NCBI GenBank assembly: GCA_035497735.1
Contig: DATJCX010000047.1
Location: 186,001 to 250,000 of the forward strand
Direction of reading: 5' to 3'
Source: Brumimicrobium sp035497735
GTDB taxonomy: Bacteria; Bacteroidota; Bacteroidia; Flavobacteriales_D; Crocinitomicaceae
Length of the DNA: 64,000 nt
The notes under the pieces are model-generated. The model did not search any database and was not told the origin of the DNA. It saw only the letters and a list, made by a program, of their open reading frames with translations. A program made the position numbers and the translations under genes. Below are positions 51,739 to 61,315 of the stretch, piece after piece; within the stretch, counting starts at the first letter, position 1; each line of letters starts with the position of its first letter.

Positions 51739-54357
51739 CTACTTCCCTCCCACCATTTTCTTGATTTCATTGAGTTTAAACAACGCTTCAACAGGTGTTA
51801 AGGTATCGATATCTAAACTTAAAACTTCTTCACGAATATTTTCTAAAACTGGGTCGTCTAGCTGGAAGAAACTCAATTGCATATTATCTGCATTACCTGC
51901 GTCTTTTACCTTTTCTCTATCAGAGCCTCGGTTTGAAGCTTCTAGCTCCTTTAACATCTTTGTAGCACGTTCCACAACGGCATTAGGCATTCCTGCTAAT
52001 TTTGCTACGTGTATTCCGAAACTGTGTTCACTTCCGCCTTCGATTAGTTTTCTTAAGAAGAGAATCTTTGTTCCAACTTCTTTGACAGAAACAGTATAGT
52101 TTTTAATTCTAGGGAATTTATTCGTCATTTCATTCAACTCATGGTAGTGGGTTGCAAACAGAGTTTTACATTTTGCTGCTGGATGTTGGTGAATATATTC
52201 GGCAATCGCCCAAGCGATTGAAATTCCATCATACGTACTCGTTCCTCGTCCTATCTCATCCAAAAGCACCAAACTCCTAGGAGAAAGGTTGTTTAGAATA
52301 CTAGCTGTTTCGTTCATCTCCACCATAAAAGTAGATTCTCCAGAAGAAATATTATCAGAAGCACCTACTCTAGTAAATACCTTGTCAACGATTCCTAGTT
52401 TAGCCGACTTTGCAGGAACAAAACAACCAATTTGCGACATGATTGAAATCAAAGCAGTTTGTCTCAAAATCGCACTCTTACCCGACATATTTGGTCCGGT
52501 AATCATAATGATTTGCTGTGTTTCATTGTCTAAAAACACATCGTTTGGAATATATGCTTCACCCAACTTCAAATGTTGCTCAATAACAGGATGACGACCT
52601 TCTTTAATGTCGATAGCAAAGCCATCATTCATTTCTGGACGTGCATAGTTATTATCCTTAGAAATCTTCGCAAAAGAAGCGAAACAGTCCAACTGACCGA
52701 TTAAGAAAGCATTAAATTGAATCGGATTAATGTAATCCGCCATTGCTAGCATTAATTCAGTAAACAATTGACGCTCTAGAATTTCAATTTTTCCTTCCGC
52801 TCCTAAAATCTTCTCTTCGTAGATTTTAAGTTCCTCCGTTATATATCTTTCAGAACCTACTAAAGTTTGCTTTCTAACCCAGTCTTCTGGAACCTTATCT
52901 TTGTGGGTGTTTCTAACTTCTATAAAATAACCAAATACATTGTTGTACCCAACTTTTAAACTTGTGATACCCGTATTTTCTGCTTCTCTTTGCTGCAACT
53001 CTTCTAGGTAATTTCTACCGGTCGCCAACAAGGTTCTCAATTCGTCCAATTCTGCATTATATCCATCGGCGATTACCTTTCCTTTTCCAACTTGAATGGC
53101 AGGGTCTTCGTGTAATTGCCCGATAATCAAATCTGTCAATGCCTCACATGGATTTATTCGATCAGCAATACTTACTAAAGCATTTACCTTTGTTTCCTTC
53201 AACAACGCACGTATCGGTTGCATTTCCAGTAAAGTGTTTTTTAGCTGATTTACCTCCTTAGGATTAACTTTTCCAACGGCAATTTTGGACGCCAAACGTT
53301 CTAAATCGTATATTCCACCTAAGCGTTCTCCTAACTCAAAAGCGATGTTATCATTTTCTATCAAGGCCTGAACAGCGTCCAAACGGTTCTCTATCGCCTT
53401 TAAATCTTTCAGTGGAAGAACCAACCAACGCTTCATCATTCTCCCGCCCATTGGCGTTGAAGTCTTGTCTAAAACAGAAAGTAAAGTCGCACCATTTTCA
53501 TGCGGTGAGAAAACCAATTCCAAGTTTCTTGCAGTAAAGCGGTCCAACCAAACATATTTATCCTCTTCAATTCTTGAAATTTTCGTGATATGGCCCAACT
53601 GTTTATGTTCCGTATAAGAAACATACTGCATAATTGCACCTGCAGCGATAATTCCTTCGGTCAACTCTTCAACTCCAAAACCTTTTAAGTTTTTCGTATT
53701 AAAATGTTGATTTAAGGATTCCCTTCCATAGTCTTCTGAATAAATCCAATCTTCTTGGCGGAAAGTATAAAAACGGTCACCAAAAGTATCTTTAAACTTG
53801 CGTTCTTGTTGACGACAGTATAGCACTTCAGAAGGCTCAAAACCTTGCATTAGTTTATCGATATACTCTTCGTTTCCTTGTGCTATAAGAAATTCTCCTG
53901 TAGAAATATCTAGAAAAGCCACACCATTCTCTTTTTTACCTAAGTGAACAGCTGCTAGGAAATTATTCTTTTTTTGTTCTAAAACTTGGTCGTTTAATGC
54001 TACACCTGGTGTTACCAATTCAGTAACACCACGTTTCACAATTGTTTTAGTCAATTTCGGGTCTTCCAATTGGTCGCAAATAGCAACACGTTCACCAGCG
54101 CGCACCAACTTTGGCAAATAAACCTGTAAAGAATGATGTGGAAAACCAGCCAACTCAATATGAGAAGCGGCACCGTTTTTACGTTTTGTTAAAATAATTC
54201 CTAAAATTCGAGAAGCCTTTATAGCATCTTCCCCAAAAGTTTCGTAAAAATCCCCTACTCTAAACAATAGCATAGCGGTTGGATGCTTGGCTTTTATTCC
54301 ATTATACTGCCTCATCAAAGGAGTTTCTTCCGATTTTTCTTTTTTTGTCTTTGCCAA
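51739..54357 (-). CDS. mutS: DNA mismatch repair protein MutS
   Basis: An 872-residue MutS: the mismatch-binding N-terminal domain with FRVGDFYETFGEDA (the GxFYE-type Phe-Tyr-Glu wedge), connector and lever domains, and the ATPase with Walker A TGPNMSGKSA, ASDNISSGESTFMVEM and LLDEIGRGTSTYDG. The start is TTG at 54357; an in-frame TAA lies three codons upstream, so no ATG is available and the sequence begins at the family N-terminus (AKTKKEKSEETPLMRQY). It converges on the repeat-rich gap. No mutL nearby. Confidence 0.96.
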   Translation of the reverse strand: MAKTKKEKSEETPLMRQYNGIKAKHPTAMLLFRVGDFYETFGEDAIKASRILGIILTKRKNGAASHIELAGFPHHSLQVYLPKLVRAGERVAICDQLEDPKLTKTIVKRGVTELVTPGVALNDQVLEQKKNNFLAAVHLGKKENGVAFLDISTGEFLIAQGNEEYIDKLMQGFEPSEVLYCRQQERKFKDTFGDRFYTFRQEDWIYSEDYGRESLNQHFNTKNLKGFGVEELTEGIIAAGAIMQYVSYTEHKQLGHITKISRIEEDKYVWLDRFTARNLELVFSPHENGATLLSVLDKTSTPMGGRMMKRWLVLPLKDLKAIENRLDAVQALIENDNIAFELGERLGGIYDLERLASKIAVGKVNPKEVNQLKNTLLEMQPIRALLKETKVNALVSIADRINPCEALTDLIIGQLHEDPAIQVGKGKVIADGYNAELDELRTLLATGRNYLEELQQREAENTGITSLKVGYNNVFGYFIEVRNTHKDKVPEDWVRKQTLVGSERYITEELKIYEEKILGAEGKIEILERQLFTELMLAMADYINPIQFNAFLIGQLDCFASFAKISKDNNYARPEMNDGFAIDIKEGRHPVIEQHLKLGEAYIPNDVFLDNETQQIIMITGPNMSGKSAILRQTALISIMSQIGCFVPAKSAKLGIVDKVFTRVGASDNISSGESTFMVEMNETASILNNLSPRSLVLLDEIGRGTSTYDGISIAWAIAEYIHQHPAAKCKTLFATHYHELNEMTNKFPRIKNYTVSVKEVGTKILFLRKLIEGGSEHSFGIHVAKLAGMPNAVVERATKMLKELEASNRGSDREKVKDAGNADNMQLSFFQLDDPVLENIREEVLSLDIDTLTPVEALFKLNEIKKMVGGK

Positions 54358-54455
54358 AATGAATTACTTCTTTATATATTTATAAATTGCAACTTGTAAA
54401 CATACCAAATTTATTGGGGAAAGCCCTGAAACACGCATAACAGTTATCAAAAATT

Positions 54456-54989
54456 ATGAACAAAAAACTAAAGCTTTGGGAGTTAAATCGCCCGTCAGTA
54501 GAAGAGTTTAAAGCACAAGAAAAGTTTCCTTTGATTGTCGTGTTAGACAATATTCGCAGTTTAGCCAATGTAGGAACCTTTTTTAGAACGGCAGATTCTT
54601 TCAATGTATCGAAAGTAATACTAGGTGGAATTACGGCTCAACCGCCACATAGAGAGATACAGAAAACAGCTTTAGGTGCAACAGAATCAATTGAATGGGA
54701 ACATCATGAGGATTTGGTTTCACTCATGAAAACATATCAAGAAAAAGGCTATAAAGTTTACGCTGTTGAACAAACAGAGCAAACTACCTTCCTACAAAAC
54801 GTTGAAATTGATCAGAATCAAGCGCATGTTTTAATCTTCGGAAACGAAGTAGATGGTGTTCAACAAGAGTTGGTAAATATTGCTGACCAAGTGTTAGAAA
54901 TTCCACAATTTGGTACGAAACATAGTTTAAACGTTTCTGTATGCGCTGGTGTGGTGCTTTGGGAGTTTGTTAGAGCGTTTAAATCGTAA
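54456..54989 (+). CDS. SpoU/TrmH-family RNA 2'-O-methyltransferase
   Basis: A 177-residue SPOUT methyltransferase with the three family motifs: LDNIRSLANVGTFFRTAD (motif 1, with NVG and R), VLIFGNEVDGV (motif 2) and IPQFGTKHSLNVSVCAGVV (motif 3, SAM-binding knot). The RNA target, tRNA or rRNA, cannot be told from the sequence. It is divergent from mutS and ends at a palindromic terminator. Confidence 0.88.
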   Translation: MNKKLKLWELNRPSVEEFKAQEKFPLIVVLDNIRSLANVGTFFRTADSFNVSKVILGGITAQPPHREIQKTALGATESIEWEHHEDLVSLMKTYQEKGYKVYAVEQTEQTTFLQNVEIDQNQAHVLIFGNEVDGVQQELVNIADQVLEIPQFGTKHSLNVSVCAGVVLWEFVRAFKS

Positions 54990-55014
54990 AAAGGATTGTC
55001 AAAGTTCCATAAAT

Positions 55015-55046
55015 ACAAAAGCCGATGTTTGAACATCGGCTTTTGT
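55015..55046. terminator. Bidirectional terminator
   Basis: A nearly perfect palindrome: ACAAAAGCCGATGTT, two bases, then AACATCGGCTTTTGT. T tracts lie on both sides, so it can end both converging genes. Confidence 0.9.
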
Positions 55047-55073
55047 ATATATATGTTTTTACAGATTAAAGCA

Positions 55074-56630
55074 TTATATCTTTAACAACATCTGAACAAT
55101 AGATATTTTAGATAAAACACTAACAAGGAATGTTCCATCACCAAAATCTTCTGTACGGCTAATATAAATAGCTCCACCCTTTACATTCGGTATTTGAACG
55201 CTTTTAAGATTAACTTTCCCTGAAGTTGAATCAAAAGTTACATGTCTAACACATTGTTGTTTTGCTGTATAGAACATTTCATTTGCTCTAGGTTTAATTG
55301 TTTTTCCAGCTAAAATATCTTGATTTTTTTGGTATACATCATCTGACATATTGAATATCATATTGTAATTTCCACTTGCATCAACAAAATCAATAGCCCC
55401 ACTCAATCCTGAAGTACCTCTTACCTTTGATACTTTATCTAGATAAACCTGCCAAACAATTTCATCATCAGCATTGATTTTAACAGCTAAAACACCTCTG
55501 TCTATATCATAGTAATCACCTTTATTAGTATAGTAACCATAGTTTGCATTTAAGTTAAGATAAACTGAACCATCTTCTAAAGATTGGAATCCTCCTAGGT
55601 CAAACCTTTTCATATCAATGTTAGTTTTAACCCAGATAGAAGGCTTCATTTCAGAATTATCAAACTCAATATGCGTATTTTCTAATTCATCTTTTTCTGC
55701 GTTATATCTGTATAGGTTAACATCAAGTGACTTTCCGTCTTCATCTTTTGAAGCGATTGCATACGCCAAACGACCTTTATCATCCAATGTTTTTCCGATA
55801 AATGAATTTAAAACACGTTGCTCCTTAGGTGCTAACTCTAAAAAACGAGGGTCTTGATCTTCATTTCTAGGGAAGTACATTAGAGATGATTTAGATAGCA
55901 TATTGAATCTACCACCTTTTTTCTCTCTTGCAAGTTCCTTAACAACTGTAACAACATCACCATTGGCTAGCATTTGAATATCTTCAAACACAATAATGTG
56001 GTTGTTGTCAGTTGCAGAAAACATCATTTCATTAATTTCTTCAAAACTACCATCCAAAAGTACAACCTTTGCATACGATAAACCTTCACCTTTATCAACT
56101 TGGTAGTTATAACGAACTAGGTAACTATCATCAACCTCATTATAGTCAATAGTAACTTCCTGAATAAACTTCTCTTTAGATACACCCAACAAAAAGTTGG
56201 CAAGGTTTTGTTTAGCTTCAATAGTTCCACTAATTAAATCAGTAACTTTCTTTTCGTTTAACTTCTTTAATTTCGAATCATATTGTTGAATCCATAAACT
56301 AGGAGTTCCACTTTTTTCATCATGAATAACATAACATGCAATTAAGTGCTCCCCAATAACCTTATAAAACTCAGCTTTATAATGATTATTATTCATACTT
56401 AATGTCATTGGCGTTTGAGCAATTACATTTCCACCTTTCGATGCAACCATAATTTCAGCTCTTGTCTCTCTATCTCTCCCACCGTATGAGTATACATTTT
56501 TTTCAATCGCTCCAACGAAAGTATATTTCTTATACGTTTCTAGCGGAGTTAATTTGACGTTTTGTGCACTCAGCGAAAAACTAAATAACGCTGAAAAAAA
56601 TAGTGCAACAATCATTTTTCTATTTTTCAT
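55074..56630 (-). CDS. Exported protein of unknown function
   Basis: A 518-residue protein with a clear signal peptide (MIVALFFSALFSFSLSAQ region). The remaining sequence is beta-strand rich with recurring blocks of the type I-x-x-F-E-D-I-Q-M-L-A-N-G-D, Q-S-L-E-D-G-S-V-Y-L-N and Y-I-S-R-T-E-D-F-G-D-G-T, suggesting a beta-propeller. I do not recognise the family. It lies 12 nt downstream of an M48 protease gene on the same strand, so the two are likely one unit. Confidence 0.75.
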   Translation of the reverse strand: MKNRKMIVALFFSALFSFSLSAQNVKLTPLETYKKYTFVGAIEKNVYSYGGRDRETRAEIMVASKGGNVIAQTPMTLSMNNNHYKAEFYKVIGEHLIACYVIHDEKSGTPSLWIQQYDSKLKKLNEKKVTDLISGTIEAKQNLANFLLGVSKEKFIQEVTIDYNEVDDSYLVRYNYQVDKGEGLSYAKVVLLDGSFEEINEMMFSATDNNHIIVFEDIQMLANGDVVTVVKELAREKKGGRFNMLSKSSLMYFPRNEDQDPRFLELAPKEQRVLNSFIGKTLDDKGRLAYAIASKDEDGKSLDVNLYRYNAEKDELENTHIEFDNSEMKPSIWVKTNIDMKRFDLGGFQSLEDGSVYLNLNANYGYYTNKGDYYDIDRGVLAVKINADDEIVWQVYLDKVSKVRGTSGLSGAIDFVDASGNYNMIFNMSDDVYQKNQDILAGKTIKPRANEMFYTAKQQCVRHVTFDSTSGKVNLKSVQIPNVKGGAIYISRTEDFGDGTFLVSVLSKISIVQMLLKI

Positions 56631-56642
56631 TTGTTTTATTTT

Positions 56643-58745
56643 TTACTTTTTAATATTTTGAAATAATCGAAGCAATAAATTATTCACTCCATTTACACCA
56701 ATACTTGCTTTAATTTTATAATTATAGTTTTCAACTTCATTTGTCAAGGTATCAAGAACCAACATTGTTCCCTTCATTTGTCTTCCTTCTGCTACGAAGT
56801 CTGCATAAAAGAAAACCACTGTTGAGCCACTAAACCTATCAAAAAGTTTTTGAGCTTCTTCTTGCTCAGGATAACATCCACCGATATACCCAGTTGAATT
56901 TCTTTGGAAAAGAATATAGTCATACAAAATAGGTAGAACATTGTATTCTTCGACAGTAAAATCTGTAAATAAACGATATTGAAAATCCTCAAATTGAACT
57001 CTACTCAACCTCTTTTCGATTAAATTATTGAATGTTTCTTCAAATTTAAAAGCTTCAAGCGGCGCTAGAGAACCTTTCTTCGTTGCTGAAAAATGAGTCA
57101 GTGCTAAGACATAAACTTCTTGTTCTCTTTTATCGATTTTCTTTTCCTCTTTGGATTTATTTTCTATTCTTTCTTCAATATATTCCTTTTGCTTTGCTTC
57201 GTACGCTGTTATGAAATCCTCATTATTAACGAGGTCATCTAGCAAGTAATAAGCAAAATGCTCATCCGTTAAAGGTCGAACACTTTGTGAAGAACTATTT
57301 TGTTGTTGAATTTGAGAAATTTTATCATACTTTGATTTAACTTCTTCCACATCAACTTCAATTCCATTTTGTTCCAACTTCTCTTTCTCCCCTAAAGCCA
57401 AGGCATCATAAAAGCTAATCTTCTCAAGTGTTTTCACATCCAATGAACGATTATAAGCTAAGGTTTTTATTGCTAAATCTCTTATGCCTTGAATGTTTTT
57501 ACTCTCTGGGAATAATTTATAGACATCTTCAATCATTCTCATAGAAAGTAAACCCATCTCCTCTTTATCTATCTGATTAAAGAAATAATACAAGGAAGAA
57601 ATACTACCTTCTATCCTATTTGTATTCTTCAGGAATGAACGTTTTCCACCAGCTAGATAGATTTTATTAATTTCTAACCAAAAAGAAGCTTTCAACTCGG
57701 CTAAATACTCGTTTTCTGGATATTTTTCATTTAGAATAAAGGTTTCATACAAACCTTTAACATAAGTTCCATTCAATAAGCGCATACGAACAGTTTCAAA
57801 TCGCGCTAAATCACGAACACGTTCAAAGTCTTCTTTTGGCAAGAAGTTTTTATTATTCTGCCAATTTTTAAACTCATTAGCCGCTTTTGCAACCTCTGCT
57901 TTTCTTGTTTTAATATTCGGATGCGTATTTAGAATATCTGTATAGTCTTCAAAAGCTTTGATAGGATTAGAGGATTCAGGGAAATAACTAGTAGGAATAT
58001 ATATATTCTCATTTTTAAAGAAAGAAGGATCTACTTTTACTTCATCAAAAGGAAGGTAGGAATACATCAAGACTAAGAAAGTAATATCTATCTCATCCTT
58101 ACTATATCCAGCATCGTGATACATTTTAATAGCGTTCACATCCGCCTCGATTTCATGTTCTTTTGATATTTGGGATAACTTTAAGAATGAAAAGTCATCA
58201 TCTAATATTTTATCCTTTCTATTGGCATACGATTTTTGTAAATGTTTTTCATTATAATGTGAAACTTCGTGTGCTAAAACAAAAGCCAATTGCGCTTCAT
58301 TTTCAATTTGAGCAAGCATTCCCGTAGTAACGAAAACAACACCAGGTTCCATCATCAAGGCATTGGTGTAATTGCTTTTTAAAACAAAGAATGAGATTTT
58401 ATTGGCAATATTCGGAGTGTTTTTTAAGATTTTTTGTCCTACCTTTTCAACATATTGTGTCAATGGATCGCCGAATAAAACATCTCCGGACTTAAACATA
58501 TTCATTAAGGCCAATTCGACAAACTGAGCGTACTCTTGTTGGTCTTTTTCTTTTGTGATAATACTAGGGTCGATTTCAGATGCAATAACATCCTCAAATG
58601 AATTCGTTAACAAAGAAGGAATTTCACCTGATGCTCTAATAACCTGATAATCATAGGCAATATCAATTTCTTGCGCCTGTGTTGAAGACGTAAAGCAAGA
58701 AAATATGGAAAGTACGAGTAATCTTGTAATGTGCGTTTTTATCAT
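56643..58745 (-). CDS. Exported M48-family zinc metalloprotease
   Basis: I start at ATG 58745 (MIKTHITRLLVLSIFSCF, a signal peptide; 700 aa); a frame extension to 58778 begins with a non-ATG codon. The M48 domain shows AFVLAHEVSHYNEKHL (HExxH zinc site) and the downstream EHEIEADVNAIKMYHDAGY with the third zinc ligand Glu. The C-terminal about 400 residues are helical, possibly repeats, with a final beta domain ending KGTMLVLDTLTNEVENYNYK. It resembles BepA-like periplasmic proteases, but the long C-terminal extension has no family I know. A role in envelope protein quality control is inference. Confidence 0.82.
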   Translation of the reverse strand: MIKTHITRLLVLSIFSCFTSSTQAQEIDIAYDYQVIRASGEIPSLLTNSFEDVIASEIDPSIITKEKDQQEYAQFVELALMNMFKSGDVLFGDPLTQYVEKVGQKILKNTPNIANKISFFVLKSNYTNALMMEPGVVFVTTGMLAQIENEAQLAFVLAHEVSHYNEKHLQKSYANRKDKILDDDFSFLKLSQISKEHEIEADVNAIKMYHDAGYSKDEIDITFLVLMYSYLPFDEVKVDPSFFKNENIYIPTSYFPESSNPIKAFEDYTDILNTHPNIKTRKAEVAKAANEFKNWQNNKNFLPKEDFERVRDLARFETVRMRLLNGTYVKGLYETFILNEKYPENEYLAELKASFWLEINKIYLAGGKRSFLKNTNRIEGSISSLYYFFNQIDKEEMGLLSMRMIEDVYKLFPESKNIQGIRDLAIKTLAYNRSLDVKTLEKISFYDALALGEKEKLEQNGIEVDVEEVKSKYDKISQIQQQNSSSQSVRPLTDEHFAYYLLDDLVNNEDFITAYEAKQKEYIEERIENKSKEEKKIDKREQEVYVLALTHFSATKKGSLAPLEAFKFEETFNNLIEKRLSRVQFEDFQYRLFTDFTVEEYNVLPILYDYILFQRNSTGYIGGCYPEQEEAQKLFDRFSGSTVVFFYADFVAEGRQMKGTMLVLDTLTNEVENYNYKIKASIGVNGVNNLLLRLFQNIKK

Positions 58746-58857
58746 AATTATTAGTGGGAAATGCAAAAGTCGTTCCATTTCCTAGTGTTTAAATAAATCA
58801 ACTAAAATCAAAAATCAAAATTAATAATTTTAAGTTGAATTTCAAGGATAATAGAAG

Positions 58858-59574
58858 TTATTTCGCGAATTTATCCTCGCAATCAAGTGTTTCATCCCAA
58901 ATAAAGTCTTTGATATTAATTCTAGTTTCAAACCAAATTGTTTGAGCTTGTACCTCTAAAGTATCATTTTGAGTAAAGTACAATTGAATTTCTGCTTTAG
59001 GAAGCAAGAGGTCACTTTGATCAAAATTAATTTTACCTGTGTACTTAATATCTTTTGTAATTTGTTTCAGGTCGTTGCTAGCTAATTTACTAGCCTTACA
59101 TTGCGTATAAGAAGACTTATCGATAAAGACCAAAGCTGAATCACGTGGTACGCCAACTACTCTTCCCCAGGTTCCCAACTCCATATGTTGTTGCGGCTCT
59201 TCATCATCCTCAAGAACATGAACTGCAGTGATATAACTATCTTCAAATATAGTAAAGGTTAAACGTTTTTTTATCGTATCATTGGTGTGATAGACATAAA
59301 CTTTGGGATAATCTCCTTGCTTTTTAATACTACTAAAGAAGTCTATTTTTTCCTTTAAAAAGAAGTTATAAATGTTATCTCTATTGATACCTAACTCTTC
59401 TAAAGCTGGAATTTGATTCTCAGGAAAAACAATCAATTTATGCAAAATTGTCTTCTTCACTCTGTTGTTTGGTAACCAAGTACAACTTCTATTTCCCCAC
59501 ATAGAAACGACAAACAATGTTCCAATCAGTAAACCAATTGAATAATATATTAACCTTCTTCCTAAACCTTCCAT
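58858..59574 (-). CDS. Membrane-anchored protein of unknown function
   Basis: A 238-residue protein with one N-terminal membrane helix (about 8-26) followed by WGNRSCTWLPNNRVKKTI; the rest is predicted periplasmic or outside, in two alpha/beta parts. It recalls a Flavobacteriales family near ald, possibly DUF4258-like, but I am not sure of the name. It stands 97 nt from ald on the same strand. Confidence 0.6.
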   Translation of the reverse strand: MEGLGRRLIYYSIGLLIGTLFVVSMWGNRSCTWLPNNRVKKTILHKLIVFPENQIPALEELGINRDNIYNFFLKEKIDFFSSIKKQGDYPKVYVYHTNDTIKKRLTFTIFEDSYITAVHVLEDDEEPQQHMELGTWGRVVGVPRDSALVFIDKSSYTQCKASKLASNDLKQITKDIKYTGKINFDQSDLLLPKAEIQLYFTQNDTLEVQAQTIWFETRINIKDFIWDETLDCEDKFAK

Positions 59575-59671
59575 TTCGCTCTTAATTCTCTATTTTGCCC
59601 AAAGAAACAAAAAAATGTCTTTGTTAAACAATTGCATTCAATCTTATTTCACCTAATAAAATAGCGACAAT

Positions 59672-60892
59672 CTACATTCCCATTACAAGCAATTCAATTT
59701 CCTTATAATCTAAATTGAATATTTTACCTAAAACTTCACTTGTAAGCGTACCTCTGTACATGTAAACACCACTTCTAAAACCGTAATCATTTTTAATAAG
59801 CGCAGCACAACCACCCTTGTCTCCCATTCTTACTAAGACAGGTGCAAAGATATTCGATAAAGCGAAAGAAGCAGTTCTAGAAACACGTGAAGCGATATTA
59901 GGTACACAGTAATGCGTTACGCCATATTTTTCAAAAGTTGGATTTTCATGATTGGTCAATTCTGAAGTTTCAAAGCAACCACCCTGATCGATACTAATAT
60001 CAATAATAATTGCTCCGGTCTTCATATTGCTCACCATTTCTTCGGTCACCAACAAAGGCGTCTTTCCAAATGGCGAACGAACAGCACCGATAGCAACATC
60101 AGCACGCATCAACGCCTTGCTCAATACTTTTGGTTGTAATGTAGAAGTATAAATACGCTGACCTACCGAAGTTTGTAATCTTCTTAATTTCTCTAGAGAA
60201 TTATCAAAAACCTTAACAGAACATCCCAATCCAAGTGCAGAACGTGTAGCATATTCTGCCACAGTACCAGCACCTAAAATAACCACTTCTGTTGGTTGAA
60301 CTCCAGCAATCTCTCCCAGCATCACTCCTTTTCCGTGCTTGTAAGAATTTAGTAATTCTGCAGCAACTAGAACAGAGGTATTCCCAGCAATTTCACCCAT
60401 TGCGCGAACAACTGGGAAATGTCCAGAATTGTCACGCATATAATCCCATGCCACCGCAGTGACACGTTTTTGCATCATTTTTTGAAGCACTTTTTTGGGC
60501 TGCATAGATATTTGAAGCGCAGAAATCAAAGTTTGATTCATTCCCATCATATCCACTTCTTCTTCAATAGGCGGTGAAACCTTAAAGATTAAGTCACATT
60601 GAAAAATAGTTTTTCTATCATAAATAATTTCAGCACCTGCTTCGGAATAATCTTTATCTGAGAAACTCGCGTTTTCTCCAGCTTTCGTTTCGATAAGAAT
60701 TTGGTGACCATTTGCCACTAATAAAGAAACAGCTTCAGGCACCAATGCTACCCTTCTCTCTTGAAAAGACAATTCTCTTGGAACTCCAATTTTTAGTCTA
60801 TTCTTCTTTCTTGCAACCGCTAACATTTCTTCTTGAGGAAGTAATTTCCCTTCCTTCATCAAGCTTTTTATAATCTCTGGATCTGTCCTCAT
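59672..60892 (-). CDS. ald: Alanine dehydrogenase family protein
   Basis: A 406-residue NAD-dependent alanine dehydrogenase/PNT-like enzyme: N-terminal domain with GVPRELSFQERRVALVPEAV (the R-R-V-A substrate motif), the central strand VVILGAGTVAEYA (NAD-binding GxGxxx-A) and VPNIASRVSRTASFALSN near the end. It would convert alanine and pyruvate reversibly. An N-terminal extension of about 32 residues before the usual start is typical of Bacteroidota forms. It overlaps tsaE by 4 nt. Pyridine-nucleotide transhydrogenase-like function is less likely. Confidence 0.88.
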   Translation of the reverse strand: MRTDPEIIKSLMKEGKLLPQEEMLAVARKKNRLKIGVPRELSFQERRVALVPEAVSLLVANGHQILIETKAGENASFSDKDYSEAGAEIIYDRKTIFQCDLIFKVSPPIEEEVDMMGMNQTLISALQISMQPKKVLQKMMQKRVTAVAWDYMRDNSGHFPVVRAMGEIAGNTSVLVAAELLNSYKHGKGVMLGEIAGVQPTEVVILGAGTVAEYATRSALGLGCSVKVFDNSLEKLRRLQTSVGQRIYTSTLQPKVLSKALMRADVAIGAVRSPFGKTPLLVTEEMVSNMKTGAIIIDISIDQGGCFETSELTNHENPTFEKYGVTHYCVPNIASRVSRTASFALSNIFAPVLVRMGDKGGCAALIKNDYGFRSGVYMYRGTLTSEVLGKIFNLDYKEIELLVMGM

Positions 60893-61305
60893 ATTTCCAT
60901 ATATATTGTACGAGTCTCATCGTCTTCTTTTTTCATATTAACCCATACGCAACTTTCGGGTAAAAGGTTCCTAATAACTTCTGCCCATTCAATAAAAACT
61001 ATGTTATCGCCATAAATATATTCTTCAATTCCGATATCATAAGCTTCCTCTTCACTATTCAATCGATATAAGTCGAAGTGATAAACCTTTCCGAAATCAG
61101 GACTTAAATATTCATTTACATATCCGAAAGTGGGCGAACTCACCTGTTCCTCAATTCCCATCGCCTTAGCAAGATAGGAAATAAAAGTTGTTTTACCAAC
61201 ACCCATCTCTGCATTAAATGCAAAAATTTTATGCTCATGAAACAACTCAACTAAATCCTTGCTGATCGTTTCTAGTTCCTCTAAGTTATTAACGTATAAA
61301 ACCAT
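60889..61305 (-). CDS. tsaE: tRNA threonylcarbamoyladenosine synthesis ATPase TsaE
   Basis: A 138-residue P-loop ATPase: Walker A NAEMGVGKTTFISYLAKAMG, switch-like SSPTFGYVNEY and HFDLYRLNSEEEAYDIGIEEY, and FIEWAEVI. It forms the TsaBDE complex for t6A37 modification of tRNAs reading ANN codons. The start follows porX by 10 nt and the end overlaps ald by 4 nt (ATGA). This porX-tsaE-ald order is common in Bacteroidota. Confidence 0.93.
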   Translation of the reverse strand: MVLYVNNLEELETISKDLVELFHEHKIFAFNAEMGVGKTTFISYLAKAMGIEEQVSSPTFGYVNEYLSPDFGKVYHFDLYRLNSEEEAYDIGIEEYIYGDNIVFIEWAEVIRNLLPESCVWVNMKKEDDETRTIYMEI

Positions 61306-61315
61306 CTTCTACAAT

